From CBDDLJ01 sp965230635 (lineage in GTDB: Bacteria > Pseudomonadota > Gammaproteobacteria > UBA1113): a stretch of DNA of 64,000 nucleotides. Shown in pieces: positions 8,425 through 18,942 of this stretch (the stretch's first letter is position 1; the number at the start of each line of letters is the position of its first letter). The notes under the pieces are model-generated. The model saw only the letters and a list, made by a program, of their open reading frames with translations, was not told where the DNA came from and made no database searches. The stretch spans positions 100,611 to 164,610 of the forward strand of contig CBDDLJ010000022.1 of the NCBI GenBank assembly GCA_965230635.1, in the 5' to 3' direction. Both the position numbers and the translations under genes were made by a program.

Positions 8425-9810
8425 ATGGCTATTACTTATGAGGATGCTATAAAAGCACAGCAAGAAATTGAAGATAAAGCTCTATTAGATCCCAATGTTG
8501 TTTCTGTTGGTGTGGTTGCAGAACGTGATGCATTTGGAAAACAAACAGGTAATTATGCAGTGCAAGTAGGTGTCATATCTATCGATGCTTATTCTCGTAC
8601 TCATGACCATGGAGAGTCTGTCATTCCAGATGAAGTTCTTATCCACTCGGATCAAGAGAACGAAGATAAGCATATCCGCATCACTATCGTTAAAGAAGGA
8701 AAGATTGAGGCATTAAACGCAACACCTATCCACGAAAAACAAAGTGAAATCCCAAGCGCTATCGATGATTTACCCGAAACAACTAGTACAACCCACCGCA
8801 CAACATTAAAACATAGACCCAGCCTATGTGGATATAGTATTAGCCACTCTGATATCTCTGCTGGAACTTTAGGGCTATTGCTTGAGTACACAGAAGAACC
8901 CCATGTTGGCAAAGCGTTTATATTAAGCAATAACCACGTAATAGCTGCGAATAATACAGCTTTTGCTGGTGATAAAATTACTCAGCCTGGTTCTCACGAT
9001 TTTGGTCGAGTTGATACCAACACCATCGCGACCTTGCATCGTTGGATTCTACTGCAAGCCTCAACATTTAATTATGTCGATGCTGCCATCGCGCTAGTAT
9101 GTGGCGGTAACAATTGGAGATCTTTTGTATCACCTTACATTAAACGTATTGGACAGCCCACAGAAATTGTTGAACCGGCTATTGGCATGCAAGTTGAAAA
9201 ATTTGGTAGGACAACTGAATATACGACAGGTGAAATTATATCTACAAGTTTTTCAACCAATATAGAATACCCAATGAGCACACTAGCATTTAAAAACCAA
9301 ATTCAAACAACAAATATGTCAACAGGCGGAGACTCTGGTTGCTGTATCGTTAAATGTGGATCAAGAAACTCCATAGGATTGTTGTTTGCAGGTAGTAATA
9401 CAGCTAGTTACTCTAATCCTATGCTTGCGGTACTTTCTGCGCTTTCACAAAAACACAAAAATAAATATCCATCAGGAAAAGTAGAAAAATTTAAGGCAGA
9501 CTTTCCATTACAAATTCTTAGGCAGCAGAGGCGTTCTTATTCATTTCACGCTAGAGCTATAGCTGCCAAAATCTCTGCATTAAGCCCTGCTATTAAAAGA
9601 GCAAACCGCCACAGAAGCGCCGCAATGTTAGCAGCGAGTATTAGCGTATTAATTTCTGGCGCTGCCAGAAAATGGACTACCCCATCACAACAGCAAACTT
9701 CAATGTCTCGTTTTAATCTGTTTGGAAAACAGCCTATAGCAGCAACCAACTTTCCGGATACAAGTACTAAAGCATTTAGCACACTTGGCATGAATGGAAA
9801 AAGAAAATAA
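8425..9810 (+). CDS. Trypsin-fold (S1-like) serine protease, 461 aa
   Basis: The catalytic triad of a chymotrypsin-fold protease is visible: His171 in ILSNNHVIA, Asp219 in NYVDAAIAL and Ser304 in TGGDSGCCIV. Residues 1-100 form a leading domain (NVVSVGVVAERD, then YAVQVGV) that precedes the protease in a family of bacterial and plant (Nal1-like) proteases. SAGTLG before the His region is also typical. There is no signal peptide, so it is either cytoplasmic or exported by a specialised system. Residues 345-461 are a basic, Ala/Ser-rich extension with one hydrophobic stretch (MLAASISVLISGAA), not expected in the family. The start has GGAG ten bases upstream. Substrate unknown. Confidence 0.75.
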   Translation: MAITYEDAIKAQQEIEDKALLDPNVVSVGVVAERDAFGKQTGNYAVQVGVISIDAYSRTHDHGESVIPDEVLIHSDQENEDKHIRITIVKEGKIEALNATPIHEKQSEIPSAIDDLPETTSTTHRTTLKHRPSLCGYSISHSDISAGTLGLLLEYTEEPHVGKAFILSNNHVIAANNTAFAGDKITQPGSHDFGRVDTNTIATLHRWILLQASTFNYVDAAIALVCGGNNWRSFVSPYIKRIGQPTEIVEPAIGMQVEKFGRTTEYTTGEIISTSFSTNIEYPMSTLAFKNQIQTTNMSTGGDSGCCIVKCGSRNSIGLLFAGSNTASYSNPMLAVLSALSQKHKNKYPSGKVEKFKADFPLQILRQQRRSYSFHARAIAAKISALSPAIKRANRHRSAAMLAASISVLISGAARKWTTPSQQQTSMSRFNLFGKQPIAATNFPDTSTKAFSTLGMNGKRK

Positions 9811-10165
9811 GCATAGTACCTTTACCTAATGTTTATCATCGACATTGTGCCTGTATAAAGCAGGTTATGATTTTAATATATTTTTCTTAAGTTGCTCTAT
9901 AATCAACACACTAGTGTTTGTCCTAAGATGTCCTAAGTACTCGTAAACGATATCGCACAAGAGCTCAACATGGATAGTCTATTTGTTCTCCAACTAGACA
10001 TTGAAGGACACTATAATCAAAGAAAAAGGCATACTGCCATTGGCTATGTGATCTCTTTTGTGTTTGAATATGTAGAGTAATTTTTGTAAGGCTGATTGCC
10101 CGCTAAAATGAGGTAAGATTAGTATTGCTGAAGTGTAGTTAACTGAACAACTACTGATAGCTCGG
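9811..10165. other. Intergenic stretch without recognisable gene
   Basis: This stretch lies between the protease and the convergent end of the first giant NACHT gene. I see no coding signature, no RNA gene and no strong terminator hairpin. A short minus-strand ORF that ends here runs into the NACHT gene in another frame and is not convincing. Confidence 0.5.
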
Positions 10166-13100
10166 CTAATGGGCCTGTTTAGGGCAACCTGCATTGTGAA
10201 ATCCTGCTCCATTAGTGCCAATTTCCGAAGAACTTTCTATTATTACCTCACAATCTTGTGAAGAAGATAAATTTGCTGCCTGAGAATTAGAGATTAAGCT
10301 ATATTCAGGTAACAAACTTGCTGAATGATCGATACCTACATCATATTCATCAAATAAATCTTGCTTTATTCGTTTAATAGCCGATGACGCTAATGATAAG
10401 CTGTTAACTTGTCCTGCTTCGATTACCATAATTTTATCTTGCTGTTCAACTAGAACAACATTATTTTTTAATAATTGCTTTATTATATAACGACGACCTT
10501 TTGCATCGGTTTGTTCATAAATGGGGACGATTAAATAAGCAGGGATATCAATATCAGAGGATATATCAACGTTATCATGATGACTCTTAAGTAATATCCC
10601 TTTTAAAAATAGTTTGATTTTCTCTGGCCACTTGGATAAGTGCGGAACTAAGCGACGAGCAAGTTGAGCGCGATCGCTTACAGTCATATCTTCATACGCA
10701 AGCAATCTCAACATTGCATTTATTTTGATAAAATATTGAGTAGTATGCATAACTAAGCCAAGGGCAATTGTAATGCGAACTTCCTTATTCTCTTCTTCAT
10801 TGTCGAGTAACGCCAATACCGTATCCATTTTATCAGAGTCTTGTGAGACACATAAAACTAAGTTCCTAGCAAGCAAAACACGAATCTCCTTCTCTACTTT
10901 TCTATTTTTGATTAAGGCCAAAACCTTATCCATTTTATTAGCAAGTGTGGCACGAATCTCTTTCTTTACTTGTCTGTTGAGCAGCTTCTTCGACGTACTC
11001 ATTTTCCTATAAACTCCAGAGCGATGCATGATTAAGCCACGAGCAAATGCGACACGAACGTGTTCATTCACTTGCTCATTTTCAAGTAACGCCAATATCG
11101 TATCCACTTTTTTTTCACAACCCGGAAGAATATTTGCAGATAAATTATCGACAATATCGAGCAAATCCAAAAGATAACTTCGGATTGAATAGAAATCAAA
11201 ATGGGCTTCTTCAATGTCAAAGTTATCATGTATATATTCATTTACTTTCTGATTAGTCAGAAAATTCAAGATCACATCTAGTTTGTCAGAACTCATAGGC
11301 ATGCGCCTAATTAATTCATAGGCAAGCCGGATCCGGATACAGCTAAATACGTACTTGTCTGTCTTCTTATCAATAAGTAGCGCCCATATTGCATCCACTT
11401 TATCATAATCCAGAGAAGTATATCTAGCCTGAGATATAGAATCAACTAAGCCAAGAGCAATCTTAATACGAACCTTTCCATTCATTTTATCATTTGCGAG
11501 CAACTTACATACTGCATCCACTTTCTCAAAGTCGCTAGAAATATGACTGACAAAATGATAAGCAAGCTTAGAACGAACATTCTCATTCACTCCTTCATCT
11601 TTGAGTAACATCCACACTATATCCTGTTTTTCACAGTGCTGGTATAAATACTTGGCTAAATTTTTAGCAAGCGCAATGCGAATATCCTTATTTACTGCTT
11701 CGTTTTCAAAGAGCGCCAACACTGCATTCAGTTTGTCAGAAGCCTGAAATTTATCTAAGGCTAAGCAATTGGCGAGTGCAGCACGAACATCCTTATTCAC
11801 TGTTTGATTTTCAAGGAACGCTAAAACCACACCCATTTTGTCAGAGGCCTGGAGATTATCTAAGACTAAGCGACTAGCAAGCGCAGCACGAACATTTTTA
11901 TTTAATGCTTCGTTTTCAAGAAACACTAATATCGCATCCATTTCAAAAATTCGTGATATATGCGCAGCTAAACCACGAGCAAGCACAATGCGAATATTCT
12001 CCTTCACTGCTTCCTTTTCGAGGAATGAAAACACTACATGGATATCCATTTTGTCAGAATCTTGCAGGATATGCTTAACTAAGCCATGAGCAAGTGTGAG
12101 GCGAGCCCTCTGACTCTCTTGCTCATTTGCAAGAAGTATCCATACTGCATCCACTGTGTTAGAGTTCTGGGAGAGATATGTGACCAAGCTAAAGGCAAGT
12201 GCGATACTATCATTTGTGTCTAGCACTCTGTCTCTGATTAATGAAAACACTGCATCTATTTTCTTTGAGTTCTCGGAGATATGCATGACTACATCCCAGG
12301 CAAATGCAACACGAGACTTTTCAGCCACTTTCTCTTTTTTTAACGATAAAAAGACCTGATTCTTTCCCAGGATGCGCCTAACTAATACACAAGCAATCGT
12401 GATGCGAACTGCCTCATTCACTTCGTCATTTTTGATCAACGTCAGCATCGTATCTACTTTATCCGAATCCTGTGGAATATGCTGAGCTAAGCTACGAGCA
12501 CACATGATACGAGTCTTTCTATTTACCTGCTCATTTTTGATTAATGCTAACACTACATCCAGTTTGTCGGAATCCTGAAAGATACGCTTGATGAAATCAT
12601 CGACAAGCTGATAACGAACCCGTCTACTCACTTGCTCATTTTTAATTAGCAATAAGATCTCATCCAGCAGTTTGCTAGAACATTGTAAAATTTGTGCGGC
12701 TAATTTACTAGCAAATGCGACACGAGTGTCCATATTCACTCCCTCATCTTTCATTAGCGCCAACGCTGTGTCCAATTTTCCAGAATCCAGAGAGAGGCAC
12801 TTAGCGAAATTACAGACAAGCGCATAACGAACGCTCTCATCCAAATCCTCATTTTTGATTAACGCTAATACTGTATCCATTTTGTCAAAATCCTGTGAGA
12901 TATATGCGCCTAAGCTCCAGGCAAAACTAACGCGAACAGATTTTTTCACTTTGTTATCTACAAGTAAAGTAGCAATACTATCGAATAGACATCTCTGTAT
13001 TTGATAACAAGGTTTTAATATGTCTTGAAAACGCTCTTGTAACTTGTCAGGCATCGCATGTAGCTTTTTCAATCGCTGGTCAATAAAACGCATCAGAGAT

Positions 13101-16100
13101 TGTTGCTTTCCTTCTAGTAATTCGATGCTGTTGTCTAGTGACAAACTGGCCTCAAGACAACGTATGAACAAATCTTCTTCAGCAACCCCCACCCAATCTC
13201 TTGGTGCTTGCAAGAGTAATTGAAAAAAAGTTTCTTGCGCATCCGGATATGGCTTTAACAACCCCGCTACAAAAGGCCAGACCAGGGTAAAATTTGGGTG
13301 ATATTTGTAAGCTTTGATCACCTTACCGACAGATAGCTTTTGAGCCTCTGTCCCACAAGATAAATAATCTTTGATCACCCAGGCCGCTAAAAATTCTTGA
13401 AATGACAAATGGAGAAACTCATAGGATTGTTGATTGTTTATCTCTTTTCCGATTTTTTTTAATAACCCTAATGTTTTCAAGTATTGTACCTTAATGAAAG
13501 GTAGCCTATTCTCCGCTAACAATGTGGGGTTTTCTTCTGCACTTTCGATACCTTTTAACCAACGGATGGATAGTTGTGTGGTGTCTTGCCGTAAGCCTTC
13601 AAATGCCCAACAACCTAAGGTCTGTAATAATAGATTGATGACTGGATCTTTCAATATAATCACGTCATCTAATAGCGCATTCTCATCTAAACAACCATCC
13701 CGCTCTAGATAGCGTCGACATACATTCACAATCAGCGATAAATACAGCTCACTTACCGATAATTGCGTCAACTCAACCTGCCTCTTGTGTCGACAGGATG
13801 TTTGCCACCAGCTTTTTAATAAATACGCATTGATGGGAATGTGTGCTATCGACCACAGATCTTTGTTCTGTTTTAATTTTTCAATAAGCAGCGCTGGTTC
13901 TTCCGTATCTTTTAAATTATGTTTGAAAAATACGGAAACATCTTTTTCTGAAAACCCCTGGATCTCTATCAGTCCATCATAGCGCAACCACTGCTGTAAA
14001 TTTGCTATTGCATACGGACGCGTTGTCACTAGCTTCTTAAACGGTAAGCGAAACAATTGAACCAGTAATTTATACCAAGCGCTACCTCTTGCAAACGTTG
14101 GCAGTTCATCTAAACCCTCAATCATAAGCAAACAGTTAGCTGGTTTTTCTCGCAGTCTTGACAATATCTGCTTCGCCTCAGCGATAGATAATTCCAATTC
14201 ACCCCAGCACGCACGACGTAGTAACTGCACGATATCCCATTCCTGGATATCTGGCCCCAATGTCTCTGGATGCAAACTGCGACAATGAATAATCAGCACC
14301 GCATCAAAATCTGACCATAATCCTGATATCCCTTGCTCTTGTTGCGCAAGCGCCCATTGGTAGGCGATATAATCACTCAATGTCGTCTTGCCAACACCCG
14401 CAGCCCCCGACACCACCACCGTATTTACCGCCCCAGGCAGCATATCTTGCGTATCTTGATACTGTGCCGGCTTAAATATGTCAGATAATGCAATCGCTGT
14501 CTTTTTGCCTTCAAGATCCCTATCGCGTTCTCGCAAAGGCCGAATTAATGGCTTGTTTTGATTGGTTGTAGACGCACTGGCTGACCGTTTCACTTCTTTT
14601 ACTAGCTGAAGATTGACAAAATAATCGGCTAAGGAAAAATAATCCGTATCAAATAAGCGCTTTTTCACAAATGACGGCTGGGTATAATACGCCGCACACT
14701 GCGTCTGCCAACGTTGCAGCAAACGCTGCGGTGCCAACTGCGCCCACACTTGTTCAAAAACCGCCTGTATCTCCTGACATTGTAACACCATATCACGCAC
14801 CGTCTGGCCTTGACCGTTCGTCAAGGTTTCATCCGCCCCGTGCTGCAGCAATGCAATAAACACCTGTCGATAATCGTCTACATTGTGCCCATGTCCCAGC
14901 TGCCTTACTCGGGCAGCGAGATGCAAGGGAGTACACTGTGCTCTATCTAACGCATTCACTTCACCTTGAGTCGCCAAAAGCCTCACAATAGCCGCATTAC
15001 CAAACTCCGCCGCTAAATGTAAACACGTTTTCCCATCCTCTCCAGCACTGAGCACCACCGTTGTCTTTGCTTGTAACTCAGTAAAAATTTCTAACGGTGC
15101 ATGACAAGCTGCAAGCTGCAACGGAAAATAGCCCGCAAGGTTGCGCTGATTGACGGCCGATGGAAAATACCTGAGTATGTCTTCATAACAGCCCCACTCA
15201 TGGCAACCCGATACACACAATGCATGCAGTACCGTATCTCCTGCCGTATTGAGTGGACCCACCACTTCCATGCTTAATGGCTTAGTAGCCGCTAGTAAAT
15301 CTGGTATCACCTTGCTGAATCCTTGCTGGCAAGCTAAATGTAAACACGTGTTGCCAGCACCATCGCAACCCGCCGTCGTTGCTCCATGAGCCAGCAATTG
15401 TCTACATAGCGCATCATCTCCCGATTGTATCGCCAGCATCAGGGGTGTCTTACCCCGGTAATGTGCCTGTAACTGCCACCGGTATTGTTGTTGGTTAAGC
15501 AAATAATCAATCAAATGAGGAGCCGGATACGTCGTGATAAAATAATGTAGCCATGTCTCCCCTTCAACATTGTTAGGTTTTTGCATACAGCGCAGCCCTG
15601 CATCTGTTGCAAAACCGGTGTCCGCTAACGTGTTCAGTAACCGCTCTATACAAGGAACTAGCGTTGGCGGACAAGGAGATTGGTCTTGTAAATGGACACA
15701 ATACGCCGCCGCATAGCAATACAGCGCCCGCTCCGATGTCCCTGACGCGCTAAATCGCTCCGCAAGCTGCATTAATTCTAACGACAACCCTTGACGACTT
15801 GACCTCAGTAACGCTGCTAGCTTATCTAATAACGTATCAATCGGAAATTGTGGATCAACTGATAAATGACCAAAAATGAAAATAGTCGAATTATCAACCT
15901 GGCTATAACTCGCGAAGGGATGCGGTGCAGCAGCTGCTGCGCCAGCACCGCGTGAAACCGTGTCACTGCGGTGCACTACTAGCGGCTGAGTTTCCATTGT
16001 GCTAGCTGCAAGCACTGCTGTCTCTGCCTGGCCAGATAAAATTTCAACATCGACTTCATGTGGCGATATGATCGGCGCGACAGTCGCTTCAATGACTCCA

Positions 16101-18568
16101 GCTGCAATTAACTCACCGATACGCCATTTATCCATTTGCGATTCCCAGCGCTCAAACAGGCCATGCTTAGTCGCCATATCACTCAAAAGCCCCAAGTGCT
16201 CTCGTAACATCGCCATTTTAATCCGCTTAGCCTCATCAATACCCTCTTTATGCGCAATAATTTTGCCGCGAGCCGCTGCCATGATACCAGCAAACGTAAG
16301 TTTCACCGGACCAGCAGGATCGCTGCACGTCGGTAGCCGCCTAATCGCAGAAGTAAGCTCCTCACCCAGCGCAGCAATCACTTCACGGCCCCAATAAGAA
16401 AGCTGCTTTGTGCTGCCATCTTTAACAAATTCCTGCATACACTGAAGAAATCCCCCTTTTTCCTCCGCTGGCAGTGTTGGATAACTCCTTAATAACCGAT
16501 ACAACGCTTCATCATCGGGGTAACGTTGACGCCAGCCTTGCAATGCAATATTCGTGGGTGAATCAATCGTGATAACTCGTGGTTCATCCGCTATCGTCTG
16601 CGTGACTTCACTCATCTTAAGCAACTTACGATCGGCCAGTGTGATTAGTGTGTTGATAAGCTCTGTCTGTAACGTACTGAGTTGCGGTTGTAAAGACAAC
16701 AAATATTGCGCTGCAGTTAAACGCACCAATTGATGACTGGCCTCTGGCTGGTTTATTGACTGTTGGTAATAGTTGATTAATAACTGCACTGTCTTTTTCT
16801 GCAAGGTCGCTTTTGTCGCCGGCATCTCTATCCCTTGGATGGGCATATCATAAACTGCCATTAATGTGCGCATGACCCCCACTTGGGCATTGCTATTTTT
16901 CAGCCATAACCGGCTTTTATCATTATCTTCAATTGGCAGTCTCAGGGACATCAACGCATTGTCCCACAATGAGTATTGCGGTAATACCTCGCCGATAAAG
17001 TGTGCCTGCCATTTTTTTAACGCAGTAAAATAGGGCTGGTTGCAATGGCAGTAACGGTAGATTGTTCCAGCGTGTCGCCACAAATGTTGTAATAATCCCA
17101 CCGCTGCATTTATCGCACTACCGATGGAAGCATCTGGGTCACTCACTGCGCCTATAACAGCGTCACCAATACCCGCAGCCTGTAGCAACAAGGTACCAGT
17201 GATTCTGGCATAGTGCGCGCGTTGTTGCCACGGCATTTCCTCCGCGGTAAAGTGCGTCAAACTCTCCAACGCATACTCAACGGTCGCACCGATATCTATC
17301 CACTGACATTGCGCCACTTTATCTTCTGTCTGTGTGTCGATAGCTTGCAATCGGTGCTTTAAATTATGCAGCGCCGCTTTAATCGGGGCCAAGTGTAATG
17401 CCTGACTCACATGGATTACCTGTTTACTAATCATCGCAGCTAATGTTTGGTACAATGTATTGAGCACCAGGCACATCATCGCAATGTCCGGGGCATGCAA
17501 GCCTTGCATTTGTTTTACTAACAATGACGTTATTTGTCTTAATTGCGTCTCCGTTAACTTGTCCTCTGCTTTCATCAGGCCTAGCTTAGTTACGGCAGAT
17601 TCATCCAAAAAATCTAACGGGTTGTCAGCAATGAGCTTAAACAACTGCTTTATCAGTAGTTGCATGGTCTTATTACTTAAGCCTGCGCCCAATAAGATAA
17701 CGCTCTGTTTTAGCGACGATTCACTTAATGTCATTTCATGTGCAATTATGTTATCCTGAATAATATCTTCAATGTCATGCAAGTGTTGTTTGGCCAGCTC
17801 ATCCTCAGGATGTTGCAAGCAACGATGCTTTTGCAATTGATACGCCTGCACCAGCTTCTCCGTATTGGCAAATGGCACCACTGAAAATAATGCTGTTATC
17901 TTCGGTGTTAACTCTGGCGCTGCCGAGAGGGAAGCTGGGCCTATCTCGACTGGCTCATCCACAGAGCCGGCAGGAGTTGCGATAGAAGGTATCTGATTCA
18001 CAGTAGTATTTGCCAACGGTGTTGATGCTGATTCCGACAATCCGGCTAAAATGGTTTGATATTTCTGAATCGCTGCATTGCGCTCTGTATCTGCCCAGTC
18101 TGTCATTTGATGACAAACAGCGATTAATTTTTCTAAACAATCGCGCATCGTTGGGATCAGCGCAGGTGCTTCTTGTTTTTTTAATTGCTTCCAAGCTTGC
18201 TGATAGGCAAAAAACTGACTATCCGCATCATGATGACTTGTCATCCCTTCCTCTATAAGACAACGTACTTTTGTCAACAAGGCTTTTTCTTCTGGTGACA
18301 GCAACGGCGGCAGTTTGTCTAGCGCAGTTTGATATTTTGCAATAACCGCATCACGTTCCGCATCATCCCAAGATGTTATCTGACGGCAAATAGTGATTAA
18401 TTTTGTTAAACAGTCTCGCTGCCTAGCATAATACGCCGGATCATCCAGATGCTTCAATAGCTTCCAAGCACGGCCATAAACAATAAACTGACTCTTGGCG
18501 TTTGTCTTTTCGCTGGCTTGTGCCATATACTCATCTGCTTTTCTCACTTGTGCTGCAGTTGGTAACAT
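10166..18568 (-). CDS. Giant ankyrin-NACHT-HEAT-like (NLR-like STAND) protein, copy 1
   Basis: This 2800-aa protein is intact and starts at an ATG with AGGAG seven bases upstream. Order of parts: residues 1-190, two copies of a helical module (ADEYMAQASEKTNAKSQF type); 190-1000, a novel helical region with a Gly/Ala-rich hydrophobic stretch near 455-500; about 1030-1260, ankyrin repeats (GKTPLMLAIQSGDDALCRQLL, TCLHLAAEFGNAAIVRLL); about 1385-1700, a NACHT ATPase with Walker A GAAGVGKTT, Walker B LLMIEGLDELP, sensor VTTRPYA and the NLR-type EFLHLSFQEFLAA; about 1870-2650, around twenty 35-aa HEAT-like repeats (pattern DKLDVVLALIKNEQVNRKTR); then a C-terminal domain of about 100 residues. The design implies ATP-dependent oligomerisation on ligand sensing. 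A role in phage defence or in host manipulation is inferred, not shown. Confidence 0.85.
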   Translation of the reverse strand: MLPTAAQVRKADEYMAQASEKTNAKSQFIVYGRAWKLLKHLDDPAYYARQRDCLTKLITICRQITSWDDAERDAVIAKYQTALDKLPPLLSPEEKALLTKVRCLIEEGMTSHHDADSQFFAYQQAWKQLKKQEAPALIPTMRDCLEKLIAVCHQMTDWADTERNAAIQKYQTILAGLSESASTPLANTTVNQIPSIATPAGSVDEPVEIGPASLSAAPELTPKITALFSVVPFANTEKLVQAYQLQKHRCLQHPEDELAKQHLHDIEDIIQDNIIAHEMTLSESSLKQSVILLGAGLSNKTMQLLIKQLFKLIADNPLDFLDESAVTKLGLMKAEDKLTETQLRQITSLLVKQMQGLHAPDIAMMCLVLNTLYQTLAAMISKQVIHVSQALHLAPIKAALHNLKHRLQAIDTQTEDKVAQCQWIDIGATVEYALESLTHFTAEEMPWQQRAHYARITGTLLLQAAGIGDAVIGAVSDPDASIGSAINAAVGLLQHLWRHAGTIYRYCHCNQPYFTALKKWQAHFIGEVLPQYSLWDNALMSLRLPIEDNDKSRLWLKNSNAQVGVMRTLMAVYDMPIQGIEMPATKATLQKKTVQLLINYYQQSINQPEASHQLVRLTAAQYLLSLQPQLSTLQTELINTLITLADRKLLKMSEVTQTIADEPRVITIDSPTNIALQGWRQRYPDDEALYRLLRSYPTLPAEEKGGFLQCMQEFVKDGSTKQLSYWGREVIAALGEELTSAIRRLPTCSDPAGPVKLTFAGIMAAARGKIIAHKEGIDEAKRIKMAMLREHLGLLSDMATKHGLFERWESQMDKWRIGELIAAGVIEATVAPIISPHEVDVEILSGQAETAVLAASTMETQPLVVHRSDTVSRGAGAAAAAPHPFASYSQVDNSTIFIFGHLSVDPQFPIDTLLDKLAALLRSSRQGLSLELMQLAERFSASGTSERALYCYAAAYCVHLQDQSPCPPTLVPCIERLLNTLADTGFATDAGLRCMQKPNNVEGETWLHYFITTYPAPHLIDYLLNQQQYRWQLQAHYRGKTPLMLAIQSGDDALCRQLLAHGATTAGCDGAGNTCLHLACQQGFSKVIPDLLAATKPLSMEVVGPLNTAGDTVLHALCVSGCHEWGCYEDILRYFPSAVNQRNLAGYFPLQLAACHAPLEIFTELQAKTTVVLSAGEDGKTCLHLAAEFGNAAIVRLLATQGEVNALDRAQCTPLHLAARVRQLGHGHNVDDYRQVFIALLQHGADETLTNGQGQTVRDMVLQCQEIQAVFEQVWAQLAPQRLLQRWQTQCAAYYTQPSFVKKRLFDTDYFSLADYFVNLQLVKEVKRSASASTTNQNKPLIRPLRERDRDLEGKKTAIALSDIFKPAQYQDTQDMLPGAVNTVVVSGAAGVGKTTLSDYIAYQWALAQQEQGISGLWSDFDAVLIIHCRSLHPETLGPDIQEWDIVQLLRRACWGELELSIAEAKQILSRLREKPANCLLMIEGLDELPTFARGSAWYKLLVQLFRLPFKKLVTTRPYAIANLQQWLRYDGLIEIQGFSEKDVSVFFKHNLKDTEEPALLIEKLKQNKDLWSIAHIPINAYLLKSWWQTSCRHKRQVELTQLSVSELYLSLIVNVCRRYLERDGCLDENALLDDVIILKDPVINLLLQTLGCWAFEGLRQDTTQLSIRWLKGIESAEENPTLLAENRLPFIKVQYLKTLGLLKKIGKEINNQQSYEFLHLSFQEFLAAWVIKDYLSCGTEAQKLSVGKVIKAYKYHPNFTLVWPFVAGLLKPYPDAQETFFQLLLQAPRDWVGVAEEDLFIRCLEASLSLDNSIELLEGKQQSLMRFIDQRLKKLHAMPDKLQERFQDILKPCYQIQRCLFDSIATLLVDNKVKKSVRVSFAWSLGAYISQDFDKMDTVLALIKNEDLDESVRYALVCNFAKCLSLDSGKLDTALALMKDEGVNMDTRVAFASKLAAQILQCSSKLLDEILLLIKNEQVSRRVRYQLVDDFIKRIFQDSDKLDVVLALIKNEQVNRKTRIMCARSLAQHIPQDSDKVDTMLTLIKNDEVNEAVRITIACVLVRRILGKNQVFLSLKKEKVAEKSRVAFAWDVVMHISENSKKIDAVFSLIRDRVLDTNDSIALAFSLVTYLSQNSNTVDAVWILLANEQESQRARLTLAHGLVKHILQDSDKMDIHVVFSFLEKEAVKENIRIVLARGLAAHISRIFEMDAILVFLENEALNKNVRAALASRLVLDNLQASDKMGVVLAFLENQTVNKDVRAALANCLALDKFQASDKLNAVLALFENEAVNKDIRIALAKNLAKYLYQHCEKQDIVWMLLKDEGVNENVRSKLAYHFVSHISSDFEKVDAVCKLLANDKMNGKVRIKIALGLVDSISQARYTSLDYDKVDAIWALLIDKKTDKYVFSCIRIRLAYELIRRMPMSSDKLDVILNFLTNQKVNEYIHDNFDIEEAHFDFYSIRSYLLDLLDIVDNLSANILPGCEKKVDTILALLENEQVNEHVRVAFARGLIMHRSGVYRKMSTSKKLLNRQVKKEIRATLANKMDKVLALIKNRKVEKEIRVLLARNLVLCVSQDSDKMDTVLALLDNEEENKEVRITIALGLVMHTTQYFIKINAMLRLLAYEDMTVSDRAQLARRLVPHLSKWPEKIKLFLKGILLKSHHDNVDISSDIDIPAYLIVPIYEQTDAKGRRYIIKQLLKNNVVLVEQQDKIMVIEAGQVNSLSLASSAIKRIKQDLFDEYDVGIDHSASLLPEYSLISNSQAANLSSSQDCEVIIESSSEIGTNGAGFHNAGCPKQAH

Positions 18569-18942
18569 ACGCTGACTCCTTCAATGCCATCCTACTAAGC
18601 GGACAATATATGCTCTGCGCCTCTTGCTATGTGTGCACACCTCATACTACCAAACCAGTGGTCAATTGCAAAGAGGCGATAACAAAACAGCTTTTTGAAT
18701 AAACGGCAGCTTAACAAAATAGCAAAAACATTGATTAACTACCTTAGTTTCTCACTACCAATACCCATTTCTTGCATAGAAAAAGTAAATATGAGCTATT
18801 TTTATACTGAAAATTTAAAATTGCTGATACATGGCTGCAGTAATGTTGACCGGCTTACTCGACACGCGCCCCTTAGATTTTTATGCTCTGCTCAATAGGG
18901 CTGAGTCTTAAAAAAATCTTTTTGTTGATGCTATGAGGTGCG
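18569..18942. other. Upstream region of NACHT copy 1, duplicated in front of copy 2
   Basis: No gene is seen. About 120 bp next to the start codon closely match the bases upstream of copy 2 (29901-30030). Both contain CTATGTGT, then ACCAAACCA and a TTGACC on the minus strand that could be a -35 box. The similarity shows that the duplication included the promoter region. Confidence 0.6.

Noticed and set aside
9994..10221. 75-codon minus-strand frame overlapping the end of the first giant gene
   Set aside because: It has no ribosome site or known motif and overlaps the conserved gene in another frame.
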